A DNA stretch of 64,000 nucleotides from an uncultured Flavobacteriaceae bacterium. Its GTDB lineage: Bacteria > Bacteroidota > Bacteroidia > Flavobacteriales > Flavobacteriaceae. The notes beneath the pieces are model-generated. The model made no database searches and was not told where the DNA came from. It worked only from the letters and a program-made list of their open reading frames with translations. The number at the start of each line of letters is the position of its first letter. The first letter of the stretch is position 1. Shown one piece after another: positions 27,801 to 36,164 of this stretch. The DNA is taken from assembly GCA_913061125.1 (NCBI GenBank), contig CAJXUB010000005.1, positions 1 to 64,000 on the forward strand, read 5' to 3'. Made by a program: the position numbers and the translations under genes.

Positions 27801-29999
27801 CGTTGGTAAGGCGGCAGAATTTAATTTGAAACGTATTTCAAAGGCCGAAAATTCTTGAATGTTGTTGTCGTAAACTCCATCGTAATTCACATCTATAAGA
27901 AGTTGATTGTCGGGATTATAAACCGTAACGGTTTGGTCATACGGCACGCTAACACTGTACTGTTCCAAATCGTCCATATCGGCAATTATTGGCGCAGTTG
28001 TGGCTTGTTCAATTCTGAACTGGGTTGGGGCATTAAACATCAATTCGTAGGTGGTAGAGCTTTCCAAAGTACCTGCCACAGCTGCAGCACTAAATATCAT
28101 AGTTTGATCTGATAAACCCTGAAAAGGTTGTGGATTTGAATTGGTTGTACTGGTCGTAATTGCAGCTGAAAAATTTGAACCTGAATTTGCAGATAAATCA
28201 AAACTAAACTCACAATTTGATTCTTGAGTATTCAAAATACCATCGTTGTCATAATCAACATCTAAATTGTTATTAATACCATCGTTGTCATAGTCACCAA
28301 CACAGCCACTCACAGGGATATTGTCTGAAAGTACCGTGGAACAGTCCAAAATTATACCTTCCAATTGATAAAAGCCAGGCGATTGTGGTGTAAATGTTTC
28401 TTGGGTTGCTCCAGGAATTGCAGTTCCGTTGTAGAACCACTGATAGGCATCGAAAGACTCTTCGGTCGATAAACTTAATTCAATAAATGGGATGCAGAGT
28501 TCATTCACAGTAATATCAACCGCATTGGAAATTATTTCAGGTTTAAAAATAAATCCTGAGTAAAATCCGCCCAATGCAGCTGCACCGTTGGCACCATAAT
28601 AGGATACGTATATTTGACCGTCTGAAGTTACACTAACATTTCCCGAAAGTCCGTTAACAAGGTAGGTGACATAGTTGGAGTTCCCATAAACAGTCTGTGG
28701 TGTAGCCGTAGTTGGTGTGCCATTTACATTGACCGTTGCTCCCGTTTCTGCAACGATAGTTACACCGCCATTGAACGTTGCCCCTCCTGAACCAGAGGAT
28801 TGAATGAGCGGAATGTTATCAATCGTTCTGGGAGTTTCACAATTGAGCGGAGGCACAAAAAATAATTCTTGATTGGCTTCATTACTTGTTCCACCGATGC
28901 CTTGATATGCAAACGTTGTTTTGGAGGTCCATACATATAAATTTCCGCCAGGATTAGAGCCAGAGGCTGATTGTGTACTGAAAAAACCCCCATTCAAACT
29001 GATGTAATCACCAGCATTCAAAACCGCTTGCAACCCTCCAAAAGCAGACCCAGAATCGCCATCTACCCAAACTTCGGTGTTATCGTAATGCGCTACAATT
29101 AGAGGACGTTCAATACCGTCGAAACCGTTAGCTCTGACAAAAATATATTCGCTATGCTCCTGTCCTTCAATGGCAATGGTTTCCAAAGGTGCAATTTGAT
29201 CAATTCCAGCATCGCGTCCACCGCCATTAGAATTGCTTCCATTAAAGGACCCACAATTGACAGCTACAGGTTTGTTGGACGACACCAATGCCCCTATAAG
29301 TCCATCTCTGTTGGAAGGGGTTTCTGCAGGATTTAAAGCAATAATGTAAGATTCCCCAGCATCCAACACAACAGAAAGTGGGGTGTTGTTTTCTATAACC
29401 ACATCAGGTGGAAGATCCGAAATATCCAATTGAGTGTTGTTTTCGGTGGCCATTACTGATACAAAATTGATGTAATCCTGATTTGCAGAAGAGAAGTCTT
29501 TTAAATTTGTAAACGTTCCAACTCGAAACGTTGAACCAATGCCTGCCAACCCTTTTGAAACCAAGGACCCGGCTTGATTTTGACTTCCTGCCGTCAGACG
29601 AACAGAAACATAAACCGGTTTTTCAGATTGTATAATATAGCCCTTGTTTGAAATCTTGCTTCCTGTATTTGAAGAACTTACAATAAAGGGGGAATTTTCG
29701 CCAGTTCCAATAGCGATTTCCAATGGAGTATCGTTAGATACGGAATAATTAACAACACCTGCACCAAGTTGATTAACCGCAACATTGACTGGAGTTTGTG
29801 TGGGTGTCGAAACATGCAGGTATTGATTCTGAGGAGTGGCATTTCCATTAGGTGCAGCTGTTATGGGTGGGATGTAATGTGTACGACTCAACTGAGCCAC
29901 ACCAACAGTTGTAGTCAAAAAAAAGACAACCAAAAAATAAGCTTTTTGGGCTATAAAATACGACGATTTCAATGTGTTAATTTCTACTTTGTTTAACAT
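24852..29999 (-). CDS. Giant T9SS cargo protein: IgGFc-binding-like N terminus, TSP type 3 repeats, type B sorting domain
   Basis: The 1,715-residue secreted protein has a signal peptide cleaved near residue 35 (VGVAQ). Residues about 55-480 resemble the IgGFc-binding N-terminal domain (VSVRLTAGSQNQAGSLVSKG, SEYIFVRANGFDG). Calcium-binding TSP type 3 repeats of the form DSDNDGIYD and DLDGFPDHIELDSDDDG follow, around 565-590 and 765-940. Several Ig-like or PKD-like repeats lie between 980 and 1600. The C terminus (about 1625-1715: ILNFFTPNNDGFNDVWQI, FDRYGKLL, FWDGTYNG, HFTLRR) is the gliding-motility-associated CHU_C or type B T9SS sorting domain. It is expected to be exported through the outer membrane and surface-attached or released, as an adhesin or recognition protein. 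Its ligand is unknown. Confidence 0.92.
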   Translation of the reverse strand: MLNKVEINTLKSSYFIAQKAYFLVVFFLTTTVGVAQLSRTHYIPPITAAPNGNATPQNQYLHVSTPTQTPVNVAVNQLGAGVVNYSVSNDTPLEIAIGTGENSPFIVSSSNTGSKISNKGYIIQSEKPVYVSVRLTAGSQNQAGSLVSKGLAGIGSTFRVGTFTNLKDFSSANQDYINFVSVMATENNTQLDISDLPPDVVIENNTPLSVVLDAGESYIIALNPAETPSNRDGLIGALVSSNKPVAVNCGSFNGSNSNGGGRDAGIDQIAPLETIAIEGQEHSEYIFVRANGFDGIERPLIVAHYDNTEVWVDGDSGSAFGGLQAVLNAGDYISLNGGFFSTQSASGSNPGGNLYVWTSKTTFAYQGIGGTSNEANQELFFVPPLNCETPRTIDNIPLIQSSGSGGATFNGGVTIVAETGATVNVNGTPTTATPQTVYGNSNYVTYLVNGLSGNVSVTSDGQIYVSYYGANGAAALGGFYSGFIFKPEIISNAVDITVNELCIPFIELSLSTEESFDAYQWFYNGTAIPGATQETFTPQSPGFYQLEGIILDCSTVLSDNIPVSGCVGDYDNDGINNNLDVDYDNDGILNTQESNCEFSFDLSANSGSNFSAAITTSTTNSNPQPFQGLSDQTMIFSAAAVAGTLESSTTYELMFNAPTQFRIEQATTAPIIADMDDLEQYSVSVPYDQTVTVYNPDNQLLIDVNYDGVYDNNIQEFSAFEIRFKLNSAALPTGNGTFFFQSQDATQFAIKYSNTSELNANSVAFQLTQTCRTVDSDGDLVPDSFDLDSDNDGIYDINESGNSGLDSNQDGQVDDLNSNDTNNDGFHDAAVEPLDTDSDLILDYLDLDSDNDGLYDAFEAGIGVNSLDLNNDGQIDHGFTDVNANGMSDVAEGILPLDSDLDGFPDHIELDSDDDGCFDVDEAGFQGTFGVLSGSGTGTNGLVLGGNGYDYAIDTNADGLFDFQEFVEIIALPITTPVHVCETGDTFLEVGLEATSNNFDDIQWEWSFDNGVIWADVPETPTSFENVDTTTLNILNAPFSLSTTLFRAKMTRDDFTCASFYSQAVELVVDVLPIITPNVSLFQCDQDTDGITTFNLNEANQLISSNFANETFTFYFESTDAEQGAANFISNPVAYQNSTTDPTINPNEIFVRVETSDGCALVSQLNLYVSTTQIPSNFSIPPYEECYDDSEGSTTFDFSDSEAIILGIFPPTQPLTITYYETQANALSETSAIEDASNYQNTTGLNQTIWVRIDSDIDNSCVGLGAYVNLIVNPLPELNTPVDPYFCVNAPNSLTVDLASEFDAYILNTQSSSNFTVTYYTTQTDAENSISAITTVTNSSTSQTVFYKIVNNSTNCNDIDQFEINFIEIPNANPISIFEICDTNNDGLFPFDTSALEAQVLGTQTGMSIAYYDAFGDPLMDANNSLITSPFPNTFFTHSQTITAVVFNGFCDDAEVDIEFLVNPNTRFVVDDVVICDGDSEWIQLDLENPSESYNFQWVLPDNSIANTTEPELLVNQIGTYSVSSFNSNGSCEFTQNFDVFASEGPTINLDNITTVEGTSNNSILIDEAALGSANYQFKLVDENGVVIAGYQDQGFFGQLTGGFYTLFVRDELQCEEVSITVPILYILNFFTPNNDGFNDVWQIKGAFAGDYIFSKISIFDRYGKLLKNMTINQNFWDGTYNGIQMPSSDYWYSIEMQKSDGSVFVRQGHFTLRR

Positions 30000-30112
30000 T
30001 ACTCTGAAAATGTTAAATATAAGATGAAAATAAATCGAATCAAAAATGTTAAGGTAATTTTAAAATTTTTCACTTTAACACAAATTGGTTTCAAAGTACA
30101 ATAGAAAAGAGT

Positions 30113-30120
30113 TATTTTTG
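30113..30120 (+). promoter_or_regulatory. Predicted -7 element (TATTTTTG) of nadE
   Basis: TATTTTTG lies 19 bases before the nadE ATG. A TTGG motif 25 bases upstream is slightly farther than the usual -33 spacing. Confidence 0.5.
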
Positions 30121-30139
30121 ACAATTAATTCTTGTTTCA

Positions 30140-30937
30140 ATGCAATCTTTAGCTGTTATAAATCACATCACCAACTGGTTAAAGTCCTACGCCGAAAAAG
30201 CCAAAATCAAAGGATTCATTGTTGGAGTTTCAGGTGGTATTGATTCCGCTGTAACCTCAACGCTTTGTGCCAAAACAGGCCTCAAGGTTCTCTGTTTAGA
30301 AATGCCCATTCACCAAGCACCAAGCCATGTTACCCGCGCTCAAGAACAGTTGGCATTTTTAACAAAAAACTACAACAATGTTCAAACGTCTCGGGTAGAT
30401 TTAACTCCAGTTTTTGAAGCTCTTCGAAGTCAAGTTTCGAACGACGGGACTCAGGACAGAATTGATATGGCACTTGCCAACACCCGAGCACGCCTGAGAA
30501 TGACCACGCTGTATTACCATGCGGGGCTGCACGGATACTTGGTGGCAGGAACCGGGAATAAAGTTGAAGATTTTGGGGTAGGATTCTACACCAAATATGG
30601 CGATGGAGGAGTGGATTTGAGCCCAATTGCCGATTTGCTAAAATCGGAAGTTTACCAACTTGGAGAGGCCCTAAAAGTGCCTCAAAGCATCCTGGATGCC
30701 GCACCAAGTGATGGCCTTTTCGGAGATGCCCGAAGTGATGAAGATCAAATTGGAGCATCTTATCCCGAACTTGAATGGGCGATGCAAATGAAAGACCAAG
30801 GCAAAACAGCAGCTGATTTTTCTGGGAGAGAACGTGAAGTTTTTGAAATTTTCAGAACATTTAACTCTGCAAATGCTCATAAAATGAACCCCATACCGGT
30901 GTGTTTTATCCCCGAAAATCTTAAATCGAAAGTATGA
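30140..30937 (+). CDS. nadE: NAD(+) synthase, ammonia-dependent
   Basis: The 265-residue enzyme amidates nicotinic acid adenine dinucleotide to NAD. It has the ATP-pyrophosphatase P-loop GVSGGIDSA (29-37). Downstream are ANTRARLRMTTLYYHA, GTGNKVEDFGVGFYTKYGDGG and LDAAPSDGLFGD, all typical of NadE. There is no N-terminal glutaminase domain, so ammonia is the expected nitrogen donor. It overlaps the response-regulator gene by four bases (ATGA). Confidence 0.96.
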   Translation: MQSLAVINHITNWLKSYAEKAKIKGFIVGVSGGIDSAVTSTLCAKTGLKVLCLEMPIHQAPSHVTRAQEQLAFLTKNYNNVQTSRVDLTPVFEALRSQVSNDGTQDRIDMALANTRARLRMTTLYYHAGLHGYLVAGTGNKVEDFGVGFYTKYGDGGVDLSPIADLLKSEVYQLGEALKVPQSILDAAPSDGLFGDARSDEDQIGASYPELEWAMQMKDQGKTAADFSGREREVFEIFRTFNSANAHKMNPIPVCFIPENLKSKV

Positions 30938-31554
30938 TTCGGGTGCTTGTGGCAGACAACCAACCTATTGTTGGTTACGGAATTCGAATGTTATTTGAAT
31001 CCTCATCGGACATCAAAATTGTCAAAACCGTTGGAACGCAAAAGCAAATTTTAGATGCTTTAAAGAAGGGGAGTATTGATGTGATTTTAATGTCTTTAGA
31101 TTTATCTGATGTCAATGGGATCACGATTCTAAGGACCGTCAAAAAAAATTTCAATGCCGTTCGAGTACTGATTTTTAGCGACCAACCAGAGCAAGTGTAT
31201 GCCGCCAGCGGTATTCAAGCTGGAGCTTCAGGGTATTTGTCCAAAACGGCCACAACCAGCACAATCAAAAGAGCCATTTTAAAAGTTTATAAAGGCGGGA
31301 TTTACGTCAGTAGTGCTATGGCTCAAAAACTCACATTCGATAAAACTCAAGACAACTCCAACCTTTACAGTAAACTCTCCACCCGCGAGATAGAAGTCTT
31401 AAATTTGATCTGTTCTGGAAAAAAAAACCACGAAATCGCTCAACATTTAGAAATCAACCCCAAAACCGTAAGCACCTACAAATCCCGATTAATGACTAAA
31501 CTGCAAGTGAATAATCTAATTGCACTTATCGATTTGGGGCGCCAAAAAAAATAG
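30934..31554 (+). CDS. NarL/FixJ-type response regulator lacking the phospho-acceptor aspartate
   Basis: The 206-residue protein has a receiver domain (1-120) and a LuxR-type helix-turn-helix (about 143-200: LSTREIEVLNLICSGKKNHEIA, KTVSTYKSRLMTKL). In the receiver, the position normally holding the phosphorylated Asp is S54 (VILMSLDLSDVNG). The acidic pocket pair is D8-N9 rather than two acids. The switch residue S82 and the lysine K104 (YLSKTA) are retained. It is translationally coupled to nadE, and no sensor kinase is nearby. It probably acts as an atypical, phosphorylation-independent regulator. D56, two residues after S54, is a possible but misplaced alternative acceptor. Confidence 0.88.
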   Translation: MIRVLVADNQPIVGYGIRMLFESSSDIKIVKTVGTQKQILDALKKGSIDVILMSLDLSDVNGITILRTVKKNFNAVRVLIFSDQPEQVYAASGIQAGASGYLSKTATTSTIKRAILKVYKGGIYVSSAMAQKLTFDKTQDNSNLYSKLSTREIEVLNLICSGKKNHEIAQHLEINPKTVSTYKSRLMTKLQVNNLIALIDLGRQKK

Positions 31555-31557
31555 CGG

Positions 31558-33513
31558 CTACAACACCCTGTTGAGTTTTCTGGAAAGCAACATTTTTAGG
31601 TTGGAATAATTTAGAACATCCTCCAGCACCCCAGAGTGATCCTCAGTGGTGTTTTGGGTGGTTTGCTTAAATTCGTTAACCTTTTGATCGATGAGAAAAC
31701 AACGTAAACTTAAAATGGTTTCACTGACCAATTGGGCCACATTCTGCCCCTTCGGCTTGGGGTAGATGTTGTTTTTTTCCCAATTGTGAAGACTGTAGCG
31801 CTCCTCATTCATCACAATGGAAGTTACGGCAGAGGCCAGGGGAGGATCGATGTTTTGAATGAAATTTTCTATTGAAAATTCATCATTTTGATTTAAAAAA
31901 TCGATGAGTAAATAATAAATGGATTTAAAATTTTCGTTGCCAAACTGCATTTCGTCGTCCTGTAAATCCAAATATATTTTTTCAAAAACTCGGGCCTGTT
32001 GTATTACCGGCTCCAAAACCAGCTCTCCTGCATCGTTTTCTTTGTAAATTAAATCTTCAAAATCCTCTTGATGATTTCCATAGAGAAGTAAAATTTCAAT
32101 AATTTTTTGTTCCAATTCGAACTGAACATCCACTTTTTTGGCAGGGGCAGCAGCTTTGATAACTTCAAATGCTTTTTGTTCTTTTTGTTGTGTTTTTCGA
32201 AAATCGGCGTTTTCTTTTTTCAAGATTTGAGCCAAGGTACTGAATAAGACCTCTTCACTAATATCCATGATTTTTGAGCATTCTCGAACATAGATTTCTT
32301 GTTTAATTTGATCCGAAATTTTTGAAATACTTGTTACCATATCTCGTATCAAATTGGCTTTTGCAATGGGGTCGTTTTTGGCCTCTTGCATTAGAAGAGA
32401 GGCCTTGTAGGCAATAAAATCTTTGGCATTGTCATTTAAGTAGTGCTGCAGTTCTTCCTTAGTATTTTGCTTGGCAAAACTATCGGGGTCTTCGCCTTGT
32501 GGGAAGGTACAGACTTTGACATTCATGCCTTGTTCCAATATCAAATCAATACCACGTAGGGCCGCACGAATTCCTGCGGCATCGCCGTCAAAAAGAACTG
32601 TAATAGTCTTGGTTAAACGATTTATTAACCGAATTTGCTCTGGAGTAAGTGCTGTTCCAGATGAGGACACGACATTTTTTATTCCCGTTTGATGGAATTG
32701 AATCACATCAGTATAGCCCTCCACCAAATAACAATTGTCTTCTTTGGCAATGGTCTGTTTTGCGTAATATATTCCATAAAGGACCTTGCTTTTGTGGTAA
32801 ATATCACTTTCTGGCGAGTTTAGATATTTTGCAGCTTTCTCGTTATTGGCCAAAATTCGGCCTCCAAACCCCAATACTCGCCCAGACATGCTATGAATCG
32901 GGAAGATGACTCGACCTTTAAAACGGTCAAATTGTTTCGTTTCTTTAACAACAGTCAACCCTGTGCGTTCAAGATATTTCAGTTGATATCCATTCTTTAA
33001 AGCTTCATCTGTAAAACCACTCCACTCATCTGTAGAATACCCCAATTGAAATTTTTTGATGGTCTCATCAGAGAAACCACGTTCCTTAAAATAGCTAAGG
33101 CCAATGGCTTTCCCGGATTCGGTTTTGTGAAGGGTGTTTTGAAAATACGTATTTGCAAATTCGGCCACTAGGTACATGCTTTCTCGTTCGCCGGCAGCTT
33201 CTTTTTGAGCATCGGATTGAACCGTTTCTTCAACCTCAATATTATACTTTTTGGCCAAATACCGAATGGCTTCGGGATAGGTAAAGTGTTCGTGTTCCAT
33301 CAAAAAAGAGACCACAGTTCCACCTTTCCCTGTGGAAAAGTCTTTCCATATTTGCTTCACTGGCGATACCATAAAACTGGGCGTTCGCTCCTCGCTAAAA
33401 GGGCTGAGTCCTTTGAAATTGCTTCCCGCTTTTTTCAGCTGAACGAAGTCCCCAATGACTTCTTCAACGCGAGCCATATCAAAAACCTGATCTATAGTTG
33501 ACCTTGATATCAA
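31558..33513 (-). CDS. dnaG: DNA primase DnaG without canonical zinc ligands
   Basis: The 651-residue replicative primase makes RNA primers for the replisome. It has the CHC2-type N-terminal domain (about 1-100), the TOPRIM core with NCYLVEGYTDVIQFHQ, SSSGTALT and VLFDGDAAGIRAA, and a C-terminal helicase-binding region. In the N-terminal domain the four zinc ligands of E. coli DnaG (C40, H43, C61, C64) are replaced by S37, S40, D58 and T61 in GLSPFSEE and WKDFSTGKGG. I recall the same pattern in other Flavobacteriia. The start codon is TTG at 33511-33513 and gives the family N terminus MISRSTIDQVF. Confidence 0.95.
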   Translation of the reverse strand: MISRSTIDQVFDMARVEEVIGDFVQLKKAGSNFKGLSPFSEERTPSFMVSPVKQIWKDFSTGKGGTVVSFLMEHEHFTYPEAIRYLAKKYNIEVEETVQSDAQKEAAGERESMYLVAEFANTYFQNTLHKTESGKAIGLSYFKERGFSDETIKKFQLGYSTDEWSGFTDEALKNGYQLKYLERTGLTVVKETKQFDRFKGRVIFPIHSMSGRVLGFGGRILANNEKAAKYLNSPESDIYHKSKVLYGIYYAKQTIAKEDNCYLVEGYTDVIQFHQTGIKNVVSSSGTALTPEQIRLINRLTKTITVLFDGDAAGIRAALRGIDLILEQGMNVKVCTFPQGEDPDSFAKQNTKEELQHYLNDNAKDFIAYKASLLMQEAKNDPIAKANLIRDMVTSISKISDQIKQEIYVRECSKIMDISEEVLFSTLAQILKKENADFRKTQQKEQKAFEVIKAAAPAKKVDVQFELEQKIIEILLLYGNHQEDFEDLIYKENDAGELVLEPVIQQARVFEKIYLDLQDDEMQFGNENFKSIYYLLIDFLNQNDEFSIENFIQNIDPPLASAVTSIVMNEERYSLHNWEKNNIYPKPKGQNVAQLVSETILSLRCFLIDQKVNEFKQTTQNTTEDHSGVLEDVLNYSNLKMLLSRKLNRVL

Positions 33514-33620
33514 ATTTTAATGTGTTGTTCGATTTAACTTAAACTATCGTCCCGAAGGATTGTAAAGATATAAAATATGAAAAACTAAAAATAAATTTAT
33601 TCAAACTAAACCTTGAAATT

Positions 33621-34598
33621 CTATTTATCGCGGTCGATAACGTAATTGACCATCAAAACTAAGGCCTGCTTAAAGTCCGACGACGGATAATGAGAAATGA
33701 GGGATAGGGCTTCCTTTTGAAATTCTTTCATTTTTGTTACAGCATAATCCAACCCGCCTTGTTGCTTGACCAAAGCAATGACAGCTTTCACACGTTTTGG
33801 ATCTTTGTTGTGATTTTTTATGGAATTGATAACCCAGTCGCGTTCTTTTTTTGTACAATTATTTAGAGCATATATAAGGGGTAGAGTCATCTTTTTTTCC
33901 TTGATATCGATGCCTGTAGGTTTTCCTATTTTTTCAGTTCCGTAGTCGAACAAGTCATCTTTGATTTGAAATGCCATTCCAATCAGCTCCCCAAATTTTC
34001 GCATGATTTCGACATCCTCTGAATTGGGTTTTACGGATGCCGCTCCCAAGCTGCAACAGGCCGCAATGAGCGATGCTGTTTTTTGACGAATAATATCGTA
34101 ATACACCGCCTCGGTGATGTCCAACTGTCGTGCTTTTTCAATTTGAAGCAGCTCACCTTCACTCATTTCTCGTACCGCTACGGAAATGATTTTTAAAAGA
34201 TCAAAATCATTATTATCGATGCACACCAAAAGGCCTTTAGACAATAAAAAATCGCCTACTAAAACGGCAATTTTATTTTTCCACAAGGCATTGATGGAAA
34301 AAAAACCGCGCCTGTGGTTGCTGTCATCCACCACATCGTCGTGAACCAATGTAGCGGTATGAATCAACTCAATGACGGAAGCCCCGCGGTAGGTCCGGTC
34401 GCTCACAGTACCGTTGGAAATCATTTTGGACGAAAGAAACACAAACATAGGGCGCATCTGTTTCCCTTTTCGATTGACGATGTAGTGGGTGATTCTGTTT
34501 AGAAGCGCCACTTTGCTCGACATCGATAGACGAAACTTTTTTTCAAAAAGTTCCATCTCATAATTGATGGGTTCTTTGATGCGCTCAATGATTTTCAA
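33621..34598 (-). CDS. Trans-isoprenyl (polyprenyl) diphosphate synthase
   Basis: The enzyme condenses isopentenyl diphosphate units to a long-chain prenyl diphosphate, probably the menaquinone side chain. The first aspartate-rich motif is LVHDDVVDDSNHRRG and the second is QIKDDLFDYG. The substrate-binding KGKQMRPMFV block precedes them. The start is TTG: the frame is open from 34604, but the TTG at 34598 gives MKIIERIKEPINYEMELFEKKF, the form seen in relatives, and lies 17 bases after the predicted promoter element. Chain length cannot be set by eye. It is transcribed separately from dnaG. Confidence 0.92.
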   Translation of the reverse strand: MKIIERIKEPINYEMELFEKKFRLSMSSKVALLNRITHYIVNRKGKQMRPMFVFLSSKMISNGTVSDRTYRGASVIELIHTATLVHDDVVDDSNHRRGFFSINALWKNKIAVLVGDFLLSKGLLVCIDNNDFDLLKIISVAVREMSEGELLQIEKARQLDITEAVYYDIIRQKTASLIAACCSLGAASVKPNSEDVEIMRKFGELIGMAFQIKDDLFDYGTEKIGKPTGIDIKEKKMTLPLIYALNNCTKKERDWVINSIKNHNKDPKRVKAVIALVKQQGGLDYAVTKMKEFQKEALSLISHYPSSDFKQALVLMVNYVIDRDK

Positions 34599-34614
34599 AT
34601 GCAAAATGTTTTTG

Positions 34615-34622
34615 CAAAATTA
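34615..34622 (-). promoter_or_regulatory. Predicted -7 element (TAATTTTG) of the polyprenyl synthase gene
   Basis: TAATTTTG fits TAnnTTTG on the minus strand. It supports translation from one of the TTG codons just downstream, since there is no ATG between the promoter and the conserved N terminus. Confidence 0.45.
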
Positions 34623-34698
34623 AGCATATAAAACCAAACGCTTCAGTGTAATTCTATAAAAACTACAACTTTGGATGTCGCAAATTCTATTCAATCTA

Positions 34699-35688
34699 TT
34701 AAACTGCTTTCGACCATCGGTTCTGAAAAATAGAAGACACCATGGTATTCAACTGTTCGTATTCCATCAAAAAAGCGTCGTGACCGTGAATGGATGATAT
34801 TTCGTGGTAGGAGACCTGAGAGAGTTTGGGCTGAAGTAATTTAAGGGTTTCTCTGTTTTCATCTGAAATAAAAAATAAATCCGATTCAATTCCAATGATA
34901 TGGATTTGAGATTCAATGGTGTTTAATATTTCAACTACCGACCCCCTGCCCTGTGTGATATCAATGGTTTTTAAAAGTTGATTCATCAACTTGTAGGCCG
35001 AAAGTTGAAATCGCTTTTGGAGTTTCTTGCCGTGATGCAACAACCAAGATTCGACATTGAAGTATTGTAAATCGGATGTTTTTGAACGCTCAAAACGTCG
35101 TTTAAGCGACTCTGGAGTTCGGTAGCACAACATGGCATGCAAACGCGCATCGTGAATGGGTTGTTTGGAATTCACTAAAAATTGCTCTTGAATTAAGCAA
35201 TTAGCAATTATCCAATCTGTTGATTTCCAGTCACTTGCAATTGGAATTAAATGACGAATGAGGGTTGGTCTCAATACGGCCATTTCCCAAGCGATACCGC
35301 CCCCCAATGAACCGCCAATAGCGGCAAACAACTGGGGGATGTTCAATTGATCTAATCCTGTAAGAAATATCCTTGCGATATCTCTGGCCACAAATTCTTT
35401 ATAATCGTGAATCAAATGATTTGGATTACCGTCGTAGCCGTTTCCTGGAATGTTAAACGCCAAAACCGTAAAACGATTGGTATCAATGGCTTTTTCAGGG
35501 CCAATTAAGGACTGCCACCAACCCTGTGGCCCAGCCACATTTGAATTTCCGGTAAGCGCATGATTAACCAAAATCACGGGAGCACTGTACAATGGACAAC
35601 CAAACAACTGGTAAGACAAGGGTATGGGCAGTGTCTTACCAGAAATTGTGGTGTACTTTGGGATTGAGATGTATTGAAGTTGGTTCAA
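34699..35688 (-). CDS. MetX-like alpha/beta hydrolase (probable homoserine O-acetyltransferase)
   Basis: The 329-residue protein has the MetX fold. It shows VILVNHALTGNSNVAG (oxyanion side), GPEKAIDTNRF, the nucleophile elbow AIGGSLGGGIAWE with its serine, the acid in GIESDLFF and the histidine in SSIHGHDAFLMEY. MetX transfers acetyl from acetyl-CoA to homoserine, making the substrate of MetY encoded upstream in the same operon. The nucleophile motif differs slightly from the classic GGSMGG. The start is TTG at 35686-35688, 8 bases after the OsmC-like gene, and no ATG is available. The operon is under a SAM-I riboswitch. Confidence 0.85.
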   Translation of the reverse strand: MNQLQYISIPKYTTISGKTLPIPLSYQLFGCPLYSAPVILVNHALTGNSNVAGPQGWWQSLIGPEKAIDTNRFTVLAFNIPGNGYDGNPNHLIHDYKEFVARDIARIFLTGLDQLNIPQLFAAIGGSLGGGIAWEMAVLRPTLIRHLIPIASDWKSTDWIIANCLIQEQFLVNSKQPIHDARLHAMLCYRTPESLKRRFERSKTSDLQYFNVESWLLHHGKKLQKRFQLSAYKLMNQLLKTIDITQGRGSVVEILNTIESQIHIIGIESDLFFISDENRETLKLLQPKLSQVSYHEISSIHGHDAFLMEYEQLNTMVSSIFQNRWSKAV

Positions 35689-35696
35689 AACAATGG

Positions 35697-36152
35697 TTAT
35701 TGTGTATAAATAGGTTGGTCTAAAGTTAAATTCAAGGGGGTTTGGTTCAATAGATTATCTTTTACAGGGCATCGATCCTGAACAATCTTTAGCCATTGGT
35801 CGAGAGCAGATTCGTTTGCCGATGCAACATCCGGTTTTAGGATAACGGTTATGGATTTGAATCCTGCACGTTCCTGTTCGGATAATCCTAAAAATCTATT
35901 GGGATTAATATTTCCGGAAACTTCAATATCCAAATGTTTTAACTCCAAATCGAGTTCTTTGGCCACAAGATGGCCAACCACGTTGAGACATCCTGCAAGA
36001 CCTGCCAGAATATATTCTACAGGGTTTGCACTTTCATCCCTACCTCCTAAGGCCTCCGGTTCATCAATGGTTAAACTAAATTGTCGCGCTTGGGCGGTAA
36101 ATTTTGTTGCCGATTTGCTTTGGCCTTTAACTGAAAAAATAAGATCGCTCAT
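35697..36152 (-). CDS. OsmC/Ohr family protein
   Basis: The 151-residue protein has the OsmC fold with the two redox cysteines expected for the family, in LAGLAGCLNVVGH and VQDRCPVKDNLL. OsmC proteins reduce organic hydroperoxides with thiols. It lies between metY (12 bases) and metX-like (8 bases) under the same SAM-responsive leader. This suggests a link to sulfur metabolism, perhaps removal of oxidised sulfur species. That link is inferred from position only. Confidence 0.88.
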   Translation of the reverse strand: MSDLIFSVKGQSKSATKFTAQARQFSLTIDEPEALGGRDESANPVEYILAGLAGCLNVVGHLVAKELDLELKHLDIEVSGNINPNRFLGLSEQERAGFKSITVILKPDVASANESALDQWLKIVQDRCPVKDNLLNQTPLNLTLDQPIYTQ

Positions 36153-36164
36153 TTTGTTATTTTT

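Noticed and set aside
26900-28300. Short tandem repeats that could suggest a CRISPR or satellite
   Set aside because: The periodicity comes from in-frame DxDxDG calcium-binding TSP type 3 repeats of the T9SS cargo protein. There are no identical repeats with unique spacers.
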